64,000 nucleotides of DNA, from NCBI GenBank assembly GCA_029261855.1, contig JAJDAN010000003.1, forward strand, positions 142,819-206,818, read 5' to 3'. Below, piece by piece: positions 8,754 to 17,647 of this stretch (position 1 is its first letter; each line of letters begins with the position of its first letter). The stretch is from Deltaproteobacteria bacterium. GTDB lineage: Bacteria > Myxococcota_A > UBA9160 > UBA4427. Position numbers and translations under genes: made by a program. The notes below the pieces were generated by a model. It saw nothing but the letters and a program-made list of their open reading frames with translations. It searched no databases and was not told where the DNA came from.

Positions 8754-9470
8754 ATGCGTGTACACGTCGAACGCCGCGGCCAGGGCCCGGCCCTGGTCTT
8801 CGTCCATGGGATGGGCGTCTCCTCCGCGAGCTGGAAGGCCCAGATGGACGCCCTCGAGGCGCACTTCACGGTGGTGGCCTGGGACCTGCTCGGCCACGGG
8901 CGGTCTCCGGTCCCGAGCGACGAGGGGCTCTATTCCCGCGACGGAGCCCTCGAAGATCTGGACGATGTCATCGCCAGTCTGGGCGACTCTCTCGGAGAAA
9001 ACGCCCTCGGAGAAAACGCCCTCGGAGAGAACGCCGAGAAGCCGGTGCTGGTCGGACATTCCCTGGGCGGGTACCTGTCCCTCGCCTATGCGGCGACTCG
9101 GCCCGACCGGATCCGGGGACTGGTGGTGCTTGCGACGGGCCCTGGCTTCCGCGATCCCGAGAAGCGCGAAGGCTGGAACGCGCGCTCCCGGCGCAACGCA
9201 CATCGCTTCGGCGTAGAGCCGCAGGTCGCGGGCCTGAATCTCCAACATGACAGCCTCGTGATGGACCGCCTGGCGCAGATCGACCTCCCCACCCTGGCGC
9301 TATCGGGCACGGCCGACGACGCGTCGTACAGCCGGTCCGCCCAGTATCTCGCCCGCAAGATGCCGAACGCCCGCAGCCTGGAGATCGAAGGGGGCGAACA
9401 CCTGATGCACGAGGGCAGCCATGCAAGCGAGATCGCGAAGGTGATCGGGGACTTCGTCCTCGCCTTGTAG
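8754..9470 (+). CDS. Alpha/beta-fold hydrolase
   Basis: A 238-residue soluble alpha/beta hydrolase. The oxyanion-hole segment VFVHGMG is near residue 15. The nucleophile elbow GHSLGG follows LVGHSL, and the acid and His of the triad probably lie in LSGTADDASY and GGEHLMHEG. No signal peptide is visible. An insertion of three LGENA units (15-bp DNA repeats at 8991-9035) sits just before the nucleophile strand, where it would lengthen a surface loop. Substrate is unknown (esterase or haloalkane-dehalogenase-like fold). The gene is divergent from the secreted hydrolase, with a 114-base gap. Confidence 0.9.
   Translation: MRVHVERRGQGPALVFVHGMGVSSASWKAQMDALEAHFTVVAWDLLGHGRSPVPSDEGLYSRDGALEDLDDVIASLGDSLGENALGENALGENAEKPVLVGHSLGGYLSLAYAATRPDRIRGLVVLATGPGFRDPEKREGWNARSRRNAHRFGVEPQVAGLNLQHDSLVMDRLAQIDLPTLALSGTADDASYSRSAQYLARKMPNARSLEIEGGEHLMHEGSHASEIAKVIGDFVLAL
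8991..9035 (+). repeat. In-frame 15-bp tandem repeat (3 copies)
   Basis: CTCGGAGAAAACGCC occurs at 8991-9005 and 9006-9020 and with one substitution at 9021-9035. Because the unit is a multiple of three it adds LGENA peptide repeats to the alpha/beta hydrolase without breaking the frame. Confidence 0.95.
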
Positions 9471-9536
9471 GCCCCAGTCCACGCCCCAGTCCACGCCCTG
9501 GCCGCCCCTGCCGTTCGCGAGCGGGATCCATTCGGT

Positions 9537-10304
9537 ATGCTCGGCCGCATGTCTCGACACCCGCTGGCGACACCCCCTGCACCCACGGTCGCGCGCGTGC
9601 TGACCGTCTCACTCGTCTCGTTCGTCGCACTCGGTTTGGCCATGGTCACCGGGTGCTCGGGCTTCGGACCCGGGACGGTCTACGTCCCCGAGGACGTCCC
9701 GCGCGTCAAGGACGGACTGGATCTCGTCACCGAGGGTGCGTACTTCGACCGCGAATATCTGAAGTCCGGCCTCGACCTCGCCGCCTACGATGCCGTGCTC
9801 ATCCACCCTCTCACTCTCGTCTATACCGCGGGCTACAAGCGCAATCATCGCTTCGACCGCAACGAGGGCGTCAAGCATCTGATTCCCGACGCCCGCCTCG
9901 AGCAGTACCGGAAGGCGAACGGAGCCCAGCTGCAGCAGATGTTCCACAAGGCGCTCGCCCGCCAGCTGGAGCACAAGGGCGGCTACCGCGTGGTCGACGC
10001 CCCGGGACCCAAGGTGCTCACGCTGTCTGCGGAAGTCATCAACCTCGACCTCGAGCCCGCGATCGCCGAGCAAGCCACCGCCAACGTCGGCTACTACTCG
10101 CCGCCGCCCGTCGTGATGGTGGCCGCGACCCTGCGCGACGGCGGGACGGGCGCGGTCGTCGGAGAGATCCTGAACGCCGACAGCAACCCCGACGCTCCCG
10201 CGGACGCCGATTCGTTCTGGGGCCAGATCGACGACGCCTTCGACGACTGGGGAGGCCGCCTGCGCGCGGTCCTCGACCAGGCGCGCGCACAAGCCAAGCA
10301 GTAG
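9537..10304 (+). CDS. DUF3313-type lipoprotein
   Basis: About 255 residues, with a signal peptide ending in the lipobox MVTGC (Cys near residue 40). The core matches DUF3313-like lipoproteins: LDLAAYDAVLIHPLTLVY, then a variable helix, LEHKGGYRVVDAPGPKVLTL with LSAEVINLDLEP, and a final VVGEILNADSN stretch. Such proteins are outer-membrane-anchored and of unknown role. The start could be ATG 9537 or ATG 9549; neither has a strong ribosome site. Only 9 bases separate its stop from the GTG of the selenoprotein gene, so the two are probably co-transcribed. Upstream, a 12-bp unit (GCCCCAGTCCAC) is duplicated at 9471-9494. Confidence 0.82.
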   Translation: MLGRMSRHPLATPPAPTVARVLTVSLVSFVALGLAMVTGCSGFGPGTVYVPEDVPRVKDGLDLVTEGAYFDREYLKSGLDLAAYDAVLIHPLTLVYTAGYKRNHRFDRNEGVKHLIPDARLEQYRKANGAQLQQMFHKALARQLEHKGGYRVVDAPGPKVLTLSAEVINLDLEPAIAEQATANVGYYSPPPVVMVAATLRDGGTGAVVGEILNADSNPDAPADADSFWGQIDDAFDDWGGRLRAVLDQARAQAKQ

Positions 10305-10313
10305 CCGCGAAAC

Positions 10314-10889
10314 GTGCGCAGGGCGTTCCGACACCTGACCCCCTCCCTCGTCGCCTGCCTGCTACTCGCGGCAGCCGCGTCCTCCGGGGCTGCCGGCTCG
10401 CTCGGAATCGCGGTGGGCGATCCCGCGCCGAAGTTCCTTCTCGAAGACGCGACCGGGACGCCGCGCAGTCTCGACAGCCTGCTCGAACGCGGGAAGCTGG
10501 CGATCGTCTTCTACCGCTCTGCCGACTGGTGACCCTACTGCAAGCGGCAGCTGGTCGAGCTGCAGGAGAACCTCGGAAGACTCCACGAAGCCGGCATCGA
10601 GCTGGTGGCCATCAGCTACGACCCGCAGCCCGTGCTCGCGGCGTTCGCCTCGAAACGCGGCATCACCTATCTGCTGCTGTCGGATGCGGGCAGCCTCACC
10701 ATCGACGCGTACGGCATCCGCAATACCGAAGTGCGGGGTGCGCGCATCGACGGTATCCCCTACCCGGGCACCTTCCTGCTGGATGCCCAGGGCATCGTGC
10801 GCGCAAAGCTGTTCGAGGACGGCTACAAGAAGCGGCACACCGCGCAGGACATCGTCGACGCCGCGGCGGGGATCCCCAGAACCGAATGA
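10314..10889 (+). CDS. Selenoprotein: exported peroxiredoxin-like protein with UPYC redox motif
   Basis: The frame runs from a GTG at 10314 to a TGA at 10887-10889, with one in-frame TGA at 10530-10532 that I read as selenocysteine (Sec73 of 191). The product has a signal peptide (SLVACLLLAAAASSGAAG) and the AhpC/TSA-thioredoxin fold: AVGDPAPKFLLEDATG, LAIVFYRSADW-U-PYCKRQLVELQENL and then VAISYDP. Homologs of this family carry Cys at this exact place (ADWCPYC or ADWCPFC), so Sec replaces the first Cys of a CxxC pair with Cys76 as the second. Protein similarity continues without a break after the TGA, which excludes a pseudogene. A SECIS-like hairpin follows. It is likely a periplasmic thiol peroxidase or reductase. 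Translation needs SelA-D and tRNA-Sec encoded elsewhere. Confidence 0.88.
10530..10563 (+). promoter_or_regulatory. UGA(Sec) codon plus SECIS-like hairpin
   Basis: The UGA codon is at 10530-10532. A perfect 6-bp hairpin follows after 14 bases: stem GCAGCT (10547-10552), loop GGTCG (10553-10557), stem AGCTGC (10558-10563). Bacterial SECIS elements sit inside the coding region just downstream of UGA and present a GGU in the apical loop to SelB; this hairpin has GGUC at the loop start. It is called by eye, without a folding calculation. Confidence 0.75.
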
Positions 10890-10918
10890 GAACCGGATGA
10901 GAGAAGAGTGAGAGACGA

Positions 10919-11503
10919 ATGTCGATCCTGAAGGTCGCTCGCCTCGGGCACCCGGTCCTGCGCCAGCCCGCGCGAGACCTGACGCCAGACGAGATCCGTT
11001 CGGACGCAGTTCGCCAGCTCGTGCGCGACATGCATGCCACCATGATCGAGTACGGCGGCGTCGGCCTCGCCGCGCCCCAGGTCCACGAGCCCCTGCGCCT
11101 CGCGGTGATCGAATTCAGCGGCGAGAACGAGCGCTACCGCGTCGACGAGGCGCAGCCCTTGTGGGTCGTCTTCAACCCCAGGGTCACGGTGCTCGACGAG
11201 AAGACCGAGGGTTTCTGGGAGGGTTGCCTGTCGCTACCCGGCCTCCGCGGCTACGTGGAGCGCCCGCGCCGCATTCAGGTCGACTACCTCGACGCGTCCG
11301 GTGAGCCCCAGCAATGCGTCGCCGATGGCTTCCTGGCGACCGTCTGCCAGCACGAGTTCGACCACCTCGACGGCGTTCTCTATGTGGATCGCATCACGGA
11401 CCCGACCAAGCTGTCGTTCGTCGAGGAATACGCCCGCTATCACGCGACGGGGCAGGACGAGGCCCAGGAACCGGATCTGGACTCGGACGGCCCCCGGGTC
11501 TGA
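10919..11503 (+). CDS. def: Peptide deformylase
   Basis: A 194-residue deformylase that removes the N-formyl group from new proteins. All three family motifs are present: GGVGLAAPQ (46-54), EGCLSLPG with the metal ligand Cys103, and QHEFDHLDG (144-152) with His145, catalytic Glu146 and His149. The C-terminus has an acidic tail (DEAQEPDLDSDG), a little longer than minimal deformylases. The start ATG follows the selenoprotein stop by 29 bases, with a weak AGAGAGACG ribosome site. No fmt or rsm gene is adjacent, so the usual def-fmt pairing is absent and this may be an extra copy. Confidence 0.95.
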   Translation: MSILKVARLGHPVLRQPARDLTPDEIRSDAVRQLVRDMHATMIEYGGVGLAAPQVHEPLRLAVIEFSGENERYRVDEAQPLWVVFNPRVTVLDEKTEGFWEGCLSLPGLRGYVERPRRIQVDYLDASGEPQQCVADGFLATVCQHEFDHLDGVLYVDRITDPTKLSFVEEYARYHATGQDEAQEPDLDSDGPRV

Positions 11504-11557
11504 CGGTTCTCGAACCCCGCGATTGCCCCGCCCGCCCTGGACGGCGACTCTCGTGGC

Positions 11558-12415
11558 ATGCAGACACGGGATCGCGTCGCGCTCGTCACCGGCGCTTCTT
11601 CCGGGATCGGCGAAGCCGCCGCTCGCAGCCTGGCCAAGCGCGGCTTCCGGGTCGTCGTCGCGGCGCGACGCGGCGAGCTGCTCGAGAGCGTCGCGAAGGA
11701 CCTCACCCAGCAGGGGTGCGACGCCTTGCCGGTGGTCTGCGACCTCGCCGATGAAGACGCGACCTCGGCCCTCGTCCGCAGCGCGATGGACGCCTTCGGT
11801 CGCATCGACGTCCTCGTCAACAACGCGGGCTACAGCCCGGGCGGTGCCATCGAGCACTTCAGCCGCAGCGCGCTGCGGCACATCTTCGACGTCAATCTGC
11901 TGGGCGCCCTGCAGCTGTCGGGTGAAGTGGCGCCCATCATGCGCGAGCAGAGAAGCGGTCGGATCATCAATGTCGGCTCTCTCGGCGGCAGCGTCGCCGC
12001 GCCGCTGGCCGTGCCCTACAACGCGACCAAGGCGGGGCTCGACATCGCGACGCGCGGCCTGCGCTTCGAGCTGGCGCCCTGGGGCATTTCGGTATCACTC
12101 GTGGTTCCGGGCTTCATCGATACCGCGGTCTTCGAGAATGCGCGGGACGGCGCGGTGGATCTCCGCAACGACCCGGACAACCCCTATCGACAGCTCTTCT
12201 TCGACCTCGACGACTACGCGATGAAGAGTCTCGAGAACGCGCTCCCGCCCGCGGCGATCGGCGAGTTGATCGCGCGTGTGGCGACGTCGCGCCGCCCGCG
12301 CCTGCGCTACTACGCGCCCCTCTCGGCCCATCTACAGAGCCGCTTCATGGGGCTCATCCCGGAAGCCTGGGCCAACGCCATTCTCATGCGGGTGTACAAG
12401 ATCCCCCGCCGCTGA
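11558..12415 (+). CDS. SDR family oxidoreductase with extended C-terminus
   Basis: A 285-residue SDR. TGASSGIG lies at 11-18, NNAG at 88-91, and the catalytic Ser141, Tyr154 and Lys158 are in VGSLGG and PYNATKAG. The C-terminal region (LRYYAPLSAHLQSRFMGLIP and after) is longer than in classical SDRs and resembles the DltE/retinol-dehydrogenase-like type that uses fatty or lipophilic substrates. This is inference from length and sequence style. It lies 54 bases after peptide deformylase and ends 5 bases before the convergent sulfotransferase stop. Confidence 0.9.
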   Translation: MQTRDRVALVTGASSGIGEAAARSLAKRGFRVVVAARRGELLESVAKDLTQQGCDALPVVCDLADEDATSALVRSAMDAFGRIDVLVNNAGYSPGGAIEHFSRSALRHIFDVNLLGALQLSGEVAPIMREQRSGRIINVGSLGGSVAAPLAVPYNATKAGLDIATRGLRFELAPWGISVSLVVPGFIDTAVFENARDGAVDLRNDPDNPYRQLFFDLDDYAMKSLENALPPAAIGELIARVATSRRPRLRYYAPLSAHLQSRFMGLIPEAWANAILMRVYKIPRR

Positions 12416-12420
12416 CCGGA

Positions 12421-13698
12421 TCACGCGTCGACGAAGGGCTCCGGGGCCACGCCGAAGTGCTCGCAATAGCCCTTGAAGGCCTGACGGATCTCGGCTTCGT
12501 CCAGGCCGAAGGCGCTGAGGCTGTAGCGGTGCACGCCGTGCTCGTCGCGCGGATGCGAAGCCACGTAGCGGCGCATCCGATCCGCGAGATCGGGCGTGAA
12601 AGCCACGTCCAGTCGCTCGTAGATGCGTCCCACGCAGCCCACCGGATCCGCGACGATCTCGCTCATGTGGAGATCGACGATCTGCCCTTCCCGCTCGGGA
12701 TGCAGCCGCCGGCTCTCCATCCCCTGCTCGAGCATCGCGGACCACAGCCACAGCATCTGGCGGCCCAGGGCGAAGGGCTGGAGGTCGTCGCTGGAGACCT
12801 GCCGCATGGCGTATTCCAGACTGGCCACCGAAGGCACGATGCGGACGGGATCGCGGTGGGTCTGCACGACGAGCGCGTCGGGGTACTCCGCGAACAAGGC
12901 GTCGAGGGGTCCGAGGTGTCCGGGGGACTTCAGCACCCAGCGGCCCGCGGCGCCGCCGGACTGCAGATGCTCGAGAAAGAGACGGTGGAAGCGGTAGGCG
13001 GGCGCCATGTCCTGGGCGAAGAGCCAGCGCTGGTAGCCGGCCACGTCGAAGCACATCTCGAAGCGCAGGCTCATGAACGCCGAGGCCGTCAGCACGATGC
13101 ATTCCTGGGGCATGTGCTCGCCGATGGGGTGGATCGCCTGGAAGTCCGGCGCCAGCTGACGCAGCTGGTCGAAGCGCTTGGCGGTCCGCGCGATGCGCGG
13201 GTCGCTCTCGAAATGATCCGGGCGCGCGGGCGGACATGGGTCGTCGATCTCCCACGAGAGCGGCGCGCGATGGGCGGGGTCCTCGGAGAGCAGGCCGTGG
13301 AGCAGGGTCGTGCCGGTGCGAGGCAGTCCCGTGATGAAGATCGGCCGCTCGATCCGCTGCGCGGCCACCTCCGGGTGTCGCTTCCGGTAGTCCAGGATCC
13401 GCAGTCGGTGGCCGAGCAGCTCGAGCAGCTGCCGCTTCGCGAAGTAGCGACCGAAGAGGTTGAGCCGACCGTCCTGCTCGAGTGATTCGACGAGACACGC
13501 GAGCGCCGGTCGGAAGGCCTCGTCGCCGAAATCGTCGAGACCGGTCTCTCGGGACGAGCGCGCGAGCAGGGTCTCGACGTCGAACGCGAAGGGAGAAGAC
13601 CCCAGGCGACCCAGCCCGCGACCCACGGCGTTGAAGGCACGGATGGGCAGCGGCCGGAAGGGTGCGGGCAGCTCAGCGGGCTGGGAATTCGGCGCCAT
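12421..13698 (-). CDS. Sulfotransferase family protein
   Basis: A 425-residue PAPS-dependent sulfotransferase-fold protein. The 5'-phosphosulfate loop PIFITGLPRTGTTLLHG is at about 119-135. The 3'-phosphate-binding region is RWVLKSPGHLGPLDALFAEY followed by VQTHRDPVRIVPSVASLEY. This pattern (two-step GLPRTGTT and KSPxHL) is common in large families of actinobacterial and proteobacterial sulfotransferases acting on lipids or small alcohols; the acceptor is unknown. ATG 13698 was chosen because it is the first start giving a compact family-length protein. The frame stays open further upstream, but without family character and overlapping the DUF1214 gene on the other strand. Confidence 0.9.
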   Translation of the reverse strand: MAPNSQPAELPAPFRPLPIRAFNAVGRGLGRLGSSPFAFDVETLLARSSRETGLDDFGDEAFRPALACLVESLEQDGRLNLFGRYFAKRQLLELLGHRLRILDYRKRHPEVAAQRIERPIFITGLPRTGTTLLHGLLSEDPAHRAPLSWEIDDPCPPARPDHFESDPRIARTAKRFDQLRQLAPDFQAIHPIGEHMPQECIVLTASAFMSLRFEMCFDVAGYQRWLFAQDMAPAYRFHRLFLEHLQSGGAAGRWVLKSPGHLGPLDALFAEYPDALVVQTHRDPVRIVPSVASLEYAMRQVSSDDLQPFALGRQMLWLWSAMLEQGMESRRLHPEREGQIVDLHMSEIVADPVGCVGRIYERLDVAFTPDLADRMRRYVASHPRDEHGVHRYSLSAFGLDEAEIRQAFKGYCEHFGVAPEPFVDA

Positions 13699-13884
13699 GC
13701 GCCCCGAGACTAGACGGCCGAGCCCGCGGCGTCCGGCCGCCCGCCCGCGAATCGGACCCGAACGCCGCCGGAGTCGGATGGATTCCGGCGTGTGTCCGGG
13801 CCCCGGCCGGGGCGCGCCCGGACTGCCGCTACCTTCGATGCCTCCCGATGCCACCCCGTGTCCCCCGCGTCCCCGAGGAGTCCC

Positions 13885-15120
13885 ATGCCGAAAACGCCTC
13901 CCGCGTCCAGCCCGACTCACCCCAGCCAGAGGGCCTGGAACGACTTCGCCGACCGCCTCAAGCAGATCGGCGAGAAGATCACCGGCCCCACCGGCGCGCG
14001 AACGCCGCGCGAGCGTGCCGAGGGCTACCGCTACCTGGTGCGGCTGCTCGCCGCAGCCCAGGAGCTGGAAATGGAGTACGACCGCCGACATCCCCGGCTG
14101 GTGCGGATGATGACGCCGATCCGCAAGTTCAAGGGGGACGGCACGGACACGCTCTACCACGAGGCGAAGCTCGACGAGAAGCTGTCCTACGAGCTCACCG
14201 TCCGCCGCGGCGAAGACCTGTTCTTTTCCGTCACGGTCTACGCCTACAACGAGAACGACGCCTACTACATCGTCGACGACCTGATCGACGACAAGCTCGT
14301 CTGGAAGGACGAGCGGGGGGAATCCGTCGCGCGCATTCATCTGTCGGCGGAACGCCCGGACGGGGTCGACAACTGGGTCCAGCTCGCGGGTGCGCGGCCG
14401 ATCCTGTTCACGCGGCAGTACTTCCCGGAATTCGTGCACGCCACGGACAGCGGGCGCTACCGCCCCGCCGTGCTCCACGTCGAGTGCCTCTCCGATGTCG
14501 ACATCCCCGCCCACTACAGCGAGGACGATCTCGAGGCGGGACTCGGCCGCGTGATCGATTTCGTCGAGGACGCGACGGACGTCTCGATTGGCCTATCGAT
14601 CTTCGCGGGCCTCAATCTCGTTTCGTTCGAGAAGACCGAGGGCGGGCAGCGCGTCGACGCGACCCACATCACCGACGGCAACCTCGTACTCGACGGCGCG
14701 CGCGACGACGAGCACACCCCCGGCGAGCTGGCCCAGATGATCGACCCGAAGCTCGTGGCCAACAACCTGCCCGGCCCCGGCATCCAGTACCTGGGAGCCT
14801 GGTACCGACTGCGAGACGACGAGGCCATCCGGATCACGGGCAAGGACGTGCCGTGCCGTTACTGGTCGTGCCAGATCCTCACGCGCTACCTCGAGTCCGG
14901 CGACTACCGCTTCCACCGGGTGGGCATCAACAACCGTCAGGTCAAGCTCGGCGACGACGGATCGTTCGAGATCTTCGCCTGCCACGAGAATCCGGGCGTC
15001 GACAACTGGATCTGCACCCAGGGCTACCCGAACGGGCACATCCTGATCCGGACCCTGCTGGCCGACCCGCTGATGGAGGCGGAGTTCTCCGTGGTGAAGA
15101 TCTCTTCGCTTCCGTCGTGA
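13885..15120 (+). CDS. DUF1214-domain protein
   Basis: A 411-residue protein starting at an ATG with an excellent GAGGAG site. The N-terminal helix has WNDFADRLKQIGEKI and YRYLVRLLAAAQELEMEYD. The middle contains a beta-rich segment (ELTVRRGEDLFFSVTVYAYN), and the end carries the DUF1214 hallmark RYWSCQILTRYLESGDY through FACHENPGVDNWICTQGYPNGH. No signal peptide or membrane span is visible. Proteins of this family are widespread in lipid- and steroid-degrading bacteria, but their activity is unknown. It is divergent from the sulfotransferase and ends 13 bases before the convergent CotH-like gene. Confidence 0.88.
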   Translation: MPKTPPASSPTHPSQRAWNDFADRLKQIGEKITGPTGARTPRERAEGYRYLVRLLAAAQELEMEYDRRHPRLVRMMTPIRKFKGDGTDTLYHEAKLDEKLSYELTVRRGEDLFFSVTVYAYNENDAYYIVDDLIDDKLVWKDERGESVARIHLSAERPDGVDNWVQLAGARPILFTRQYFPEFVHATDSGRYRPAVLHVECLSDVDIPAHYSEDDLEAGLGRVIDFVEDATDVSIGLSIFAGLNLVSFEKTEGGQRVDATHITDGNLVLDGARDDEHTPGELAQMIDPKLVANNLPGPGIQYLGAWYRLRDDEAIRITGKDVPCRYWSCQILTRYLESGDYRFHRVGINNRQVKLGDDGSFEIFACHENPGVDNWICTQGYPNGHILIRTLLADPLMEAEFSVVKISSLPS

Positions 15121-15133
15121 AGATCGGGAACCG

Positions 15134-17584
15134 TCAGCGACGCCTGCGACGCGCCATGGCCGCGAGCACGCCGAGCGCACACGCCCCCAACACCCCCGAC
15201 GACGGCTCCGGCACGGGTACCGGCACCCAGTAGGCCAGGGTCGCGTCGAGGATGCCGGCGACGGTTCCTCCCGGCATCGTCGAGGCGTCCGTCAGGGTCA
15301 TCGTGAGATCGACGGTCTGCCCGACGGGGAACGGCAGCGCCGCTTCCAGCGGATCGAAGATGAATGCGATCTGACTGACGATGGTGTCGTCGACCGCGGT
15401 GGGCCCTCCCACGACGTACTGCTCGGGGTCGATCTCGAGATTGAATGCGAAGACCTCGAGGGGGCTGAAGCGCACCGTGATGAAACGCAGGGTCGGGTAG
15501 TCGGTTCCCGACACGTCCGACGGGCCGGAGACGAAGCCCACGACGTTGTGCACGAAGGGCGGGTCCTCCCCGGTCACAGAGAACACGCTGACGTCTCCCT
15601 CCCCCGTCGGGTTGCCCGAGGACAACGTGTCCCAGCTGCCCGAGAACTCCACGTGCAGCGAACCGTTCGGCTCGAGACAGGCGCGACCCCCGAGCGGCGT
15701 GCCGAGGTTGGCCGGGGGCGAGCCCCCGAAGTCGTCGGCCACGTGGCTCGCGCGGTCGTTGATCCATGCCCGGGTCTCGTCGATCTCGGCGGACAGGTCT
15801 CCGGCGACGGGCTCGATGAGGGCCTGCATGCGGTCGATTTCCGCCAGCAGCGCGGTTTCGTCCCAGACGTCGTCGAGCAGCTCGCCGATGCGGAACTCGT
15901 AGCCGGCGCGAACCGACGGCAGCGCCCACAGGCGGTGCACGAGCTGGCTGCGGTCGAAGGCCGAGGGCGCGATCGCGCGGTCCGGCCCCTGGTCGTTGAA
16001 GGGACTTCCCCGACCGAAGATGTCGTCGAGGCTCCAGGGGATGAACTGCCAGCCCGTGGCGGGATCGTCGTAGATCCAGAAGTTGTTGCTGTTGCCCGAG
16101 TAGCCGTCCCAGTGTCCGACCAGCCCTTCCATCGCCCAGAAGGTCAGGAAGGTGTCGAGATCGATGAGCGGCGCCAGCGCCTCCAGCAGGTCTTCATCGG
16201 ACGACCCGAGCGCCTCGGCGAGGGTGTCGACGTCGCTGCCGTCCCCGCCGTTCTTCGCCTCGAAGGTGCCGATGTAGTTCTCGCGGAAGTCGGACACCGC
16301 TCCCTCGTAGAGATTGCCGGCGGCGTTGCCGAAGTTTCTCGCGAGGAAGGGGTCCTTGATGCTCTCGACGTTGACGTAGATGCCGAGGTCGTTTCCGTTG
16401 ACGGTGACGTGCGCGAAGTTGCAACGCGATGCCGGCAGACCCGCATCGCGGAAGAGTTTGTAGCCGAGGCACTGGTCCACCAGGGACCGGTCCTGCCGGC
16501 TGTTGTTCAGGGTCAGGCGCTCGAGGCTCGACCAACGCTGGTCGGGGACGAATTCCCCGAAGTCGATCTTGAGACTCGGCTTCAGACGGTCGAGCGACCC
16601 AAAGAAGCCCTTCTTCCGGATGCCGACATTCTCGAGGGTCACTCCGTCGATGGTGATGTCGCCCGGCAGGAAGAAGAAGGGGCTCGGGGGCGGTCGATCC
16701 GCGCAGTCGCCGCCGAAGATGTCGAGCAGCTTGCGCGTCTGGGTGCGCACCGCCTCCCAGTCCTCCGGCGCCATCGTGATCTCGACCTCGAGCAGACGAT
16801 CCGGGTCGAAGGCCTCATCGGACAGGTCGGTCTCGTCGCACTGGGACGTGGGCGGCAGGCCCAGTCGCAGGGCTTCGAAGCGTTGGGTCCTGGCCGGGTC
16901 GCCCCAGCTGTTCGGCAGACCGAAGCTGCTGGCCCGACTGCCGTCGTCGTAGCAGAGCGAGGTGGCGTCGATGAAGCTCGACGGATCCTCTTCCAGGCGG
17001 AACACCTCGCTGCTGCCGATACCACCGGCCGGGCTCACGCCCTCCCCGCCCGGACCGAACACCAGCACGCCGACGGCGTCCCGAACACGCAGCTGCCAGT
17101 CGTTGTTGCTGACGTCGAAGGCCGCCTGGCTGATGTAGGTGGCGTCCCCACCGGATGTCGCCTGCAGCTGGATCCACCAGTCGCCGGCGTCCGGGTCGTA
17201 GCTGGCATCGGTCGCCTGGTCTTCGGCGATGGTGAGGATCGTGCCCGCACGAAGGCTCGCGAAGAGTGCTTCCTGGCTGACGACGAGGGTGGCGTCCGGG
17301 ACGGCGGCGCCGTCGTCGTAGATCTCGAACTGGTAGCCGCGCAGGTCGAGTCCGTCCTCGAGGATCACGACCTCGAACCAGTCCCCCCCGTTGCCCTGGA
17401 CGCGGCCCAGAGTTGCATCGGACGCGCTTCCGCCGTCCGCGTCCATCCCAGCGTCGCCACCGTTGAGGAAGTTCCCGGCCGACACTGCGTTGTACTCGTT
17501 CAGGATCAGCGGCGCGGCCAGCGAGCTGCTCGGAAGCAGCACGGCGGCGAGCAACAGGAACGAAGTGTCGAGACGGAGTCGCAG
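15134..17584 (-). CDS. CotH-kinase-family / lamin-tail-like exported protein with PEP-CTERM tail (CotH-1)
   Basis: About 816 residues. After a signal peptide, the N-terminal part (APLILNEYNAV and FLNGGD, GNGGDWFEVVILEDGLDLRG) is a lamin-tail-like beta domain. From about residue 260 comes a CotH-kinase-like region: GIRKKGFFGSLDRLKPSLKI, LTLNNSRQD, LGIYVNVESIKDPFLARNFG, and WDGYSGNSNNFWIYDDP with FIPWSLDDIFGRG, where CotH enzymes place their metal-binding Asp. The end is a PEP-CTERM tail (VPVPEPSSGVLGACALGVLA then RRRRR), so an exosortase should process it. The start is uncertain: TTG 17554 gives a truncated signal peptide, while CTG 17584 has GAGGGGG just upstream and gives a basic signal start. 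CotH proteins phosphorylate Ser residues in spore-coat proteins; activity here is inferred. Confidence 0.85.
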   Translation of the reverse strand: MRLRLDTSFLLLAAVLLPSSSLAAPLILNEYNAVSAGNFLNGGDAGMDADGGSASDATLGRVQGNGGDWFEVVILEDGLDLRGYQFEIYDDGAAVPDATLVVSQEALFASLRAGTILTIAEDQATDASYDPDAGDWWIQLQATSGGDATYISQAAFDVSNNDWQLRVRDAVGVLVFGPGGEGVSPAGGIGSSEVFRLEEDPSSFIDATSLCYDDGSRASSFGLPNSWGDPARTQRFEALRLGLPPTSQCDETDLSDEAFDPDRLLEVEITMAPEDWEAVRTQTRKLLDIFGGDCADRPPPSPFFFLPGDITIDGVTLENVGIRKKGFFGSLDRLKPSLKIDFGEFVPDQRWSSLERLTLNNSRQDRSLVDQCLGYKLFRDAGLPASRCNFAHVTVNGNDLGIYVNVESIKDPFLARNFGNAAGNLYEGAVSDFRENYIGTFEAKNGGDGSDVDTLAEALGSSDEDLLEALAPLIDLDTFLTFWAMEGLVGHWDGYSGNSNNFWIYDDPATGWQFIPWSLDDIFGRGSPFNDQGPDRAIAPSAFDRSQLVHRLWALPSVRAGYEFRIGELLDDVWDETALLAEIDRMQALIEPVAGDLSAEIDETRAWINDRASHVADDFGGSPPANLGTPLGGRACLEPNGSLHVEFSGSWDTLSSGNPTGEGDVSVFSVTGEDPPFVHNVVGFVSGPSDVSGTDYPTLRFITVRFSPLEVFAFNLEIDPEQYVVGGPTAVDDTIVSQIAFIFDPLEAALPFPVGQTVDLTMTLTDASTMPGGTVAGILDATLAYWVPVPVPEPSSGVLGACALGVLAAMARRRRR

Positions 17585-17616
17585 CGGAGCCCCCTCGAGG
17601 CGCGTCGAATTGAGAG

Positions 17617-17647
17617 AAACGCGTTGAATGGAAGCAAACGCGTTGAA
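17617..17647. repeat. Direct repeat AAACGCGTTGAA, possible operator
   Basis: AAACGCGTTGAA occurs at 17617-17628 and again at 17636-17647, i.e. 19 bases centre to centre, upstream of the CotH-1 start. Each copy includes the palindrome ACGCGT. The location and roughly two-turn spacing suggest a regulator site. The rest of 17648-17849 shows no gene and no convincing promoter boxes. Confidence 0.5.

Noticed and set aside
10530..10532. Stop codon splitting a peroxiredoxin gene, i.e. pseudogene or frameshift
   Set aside because: The frame continues with intact family similarity, Cys is expected exactly at the TGA, and a SECIS-like hairpin follows; Sec is the better explanation.
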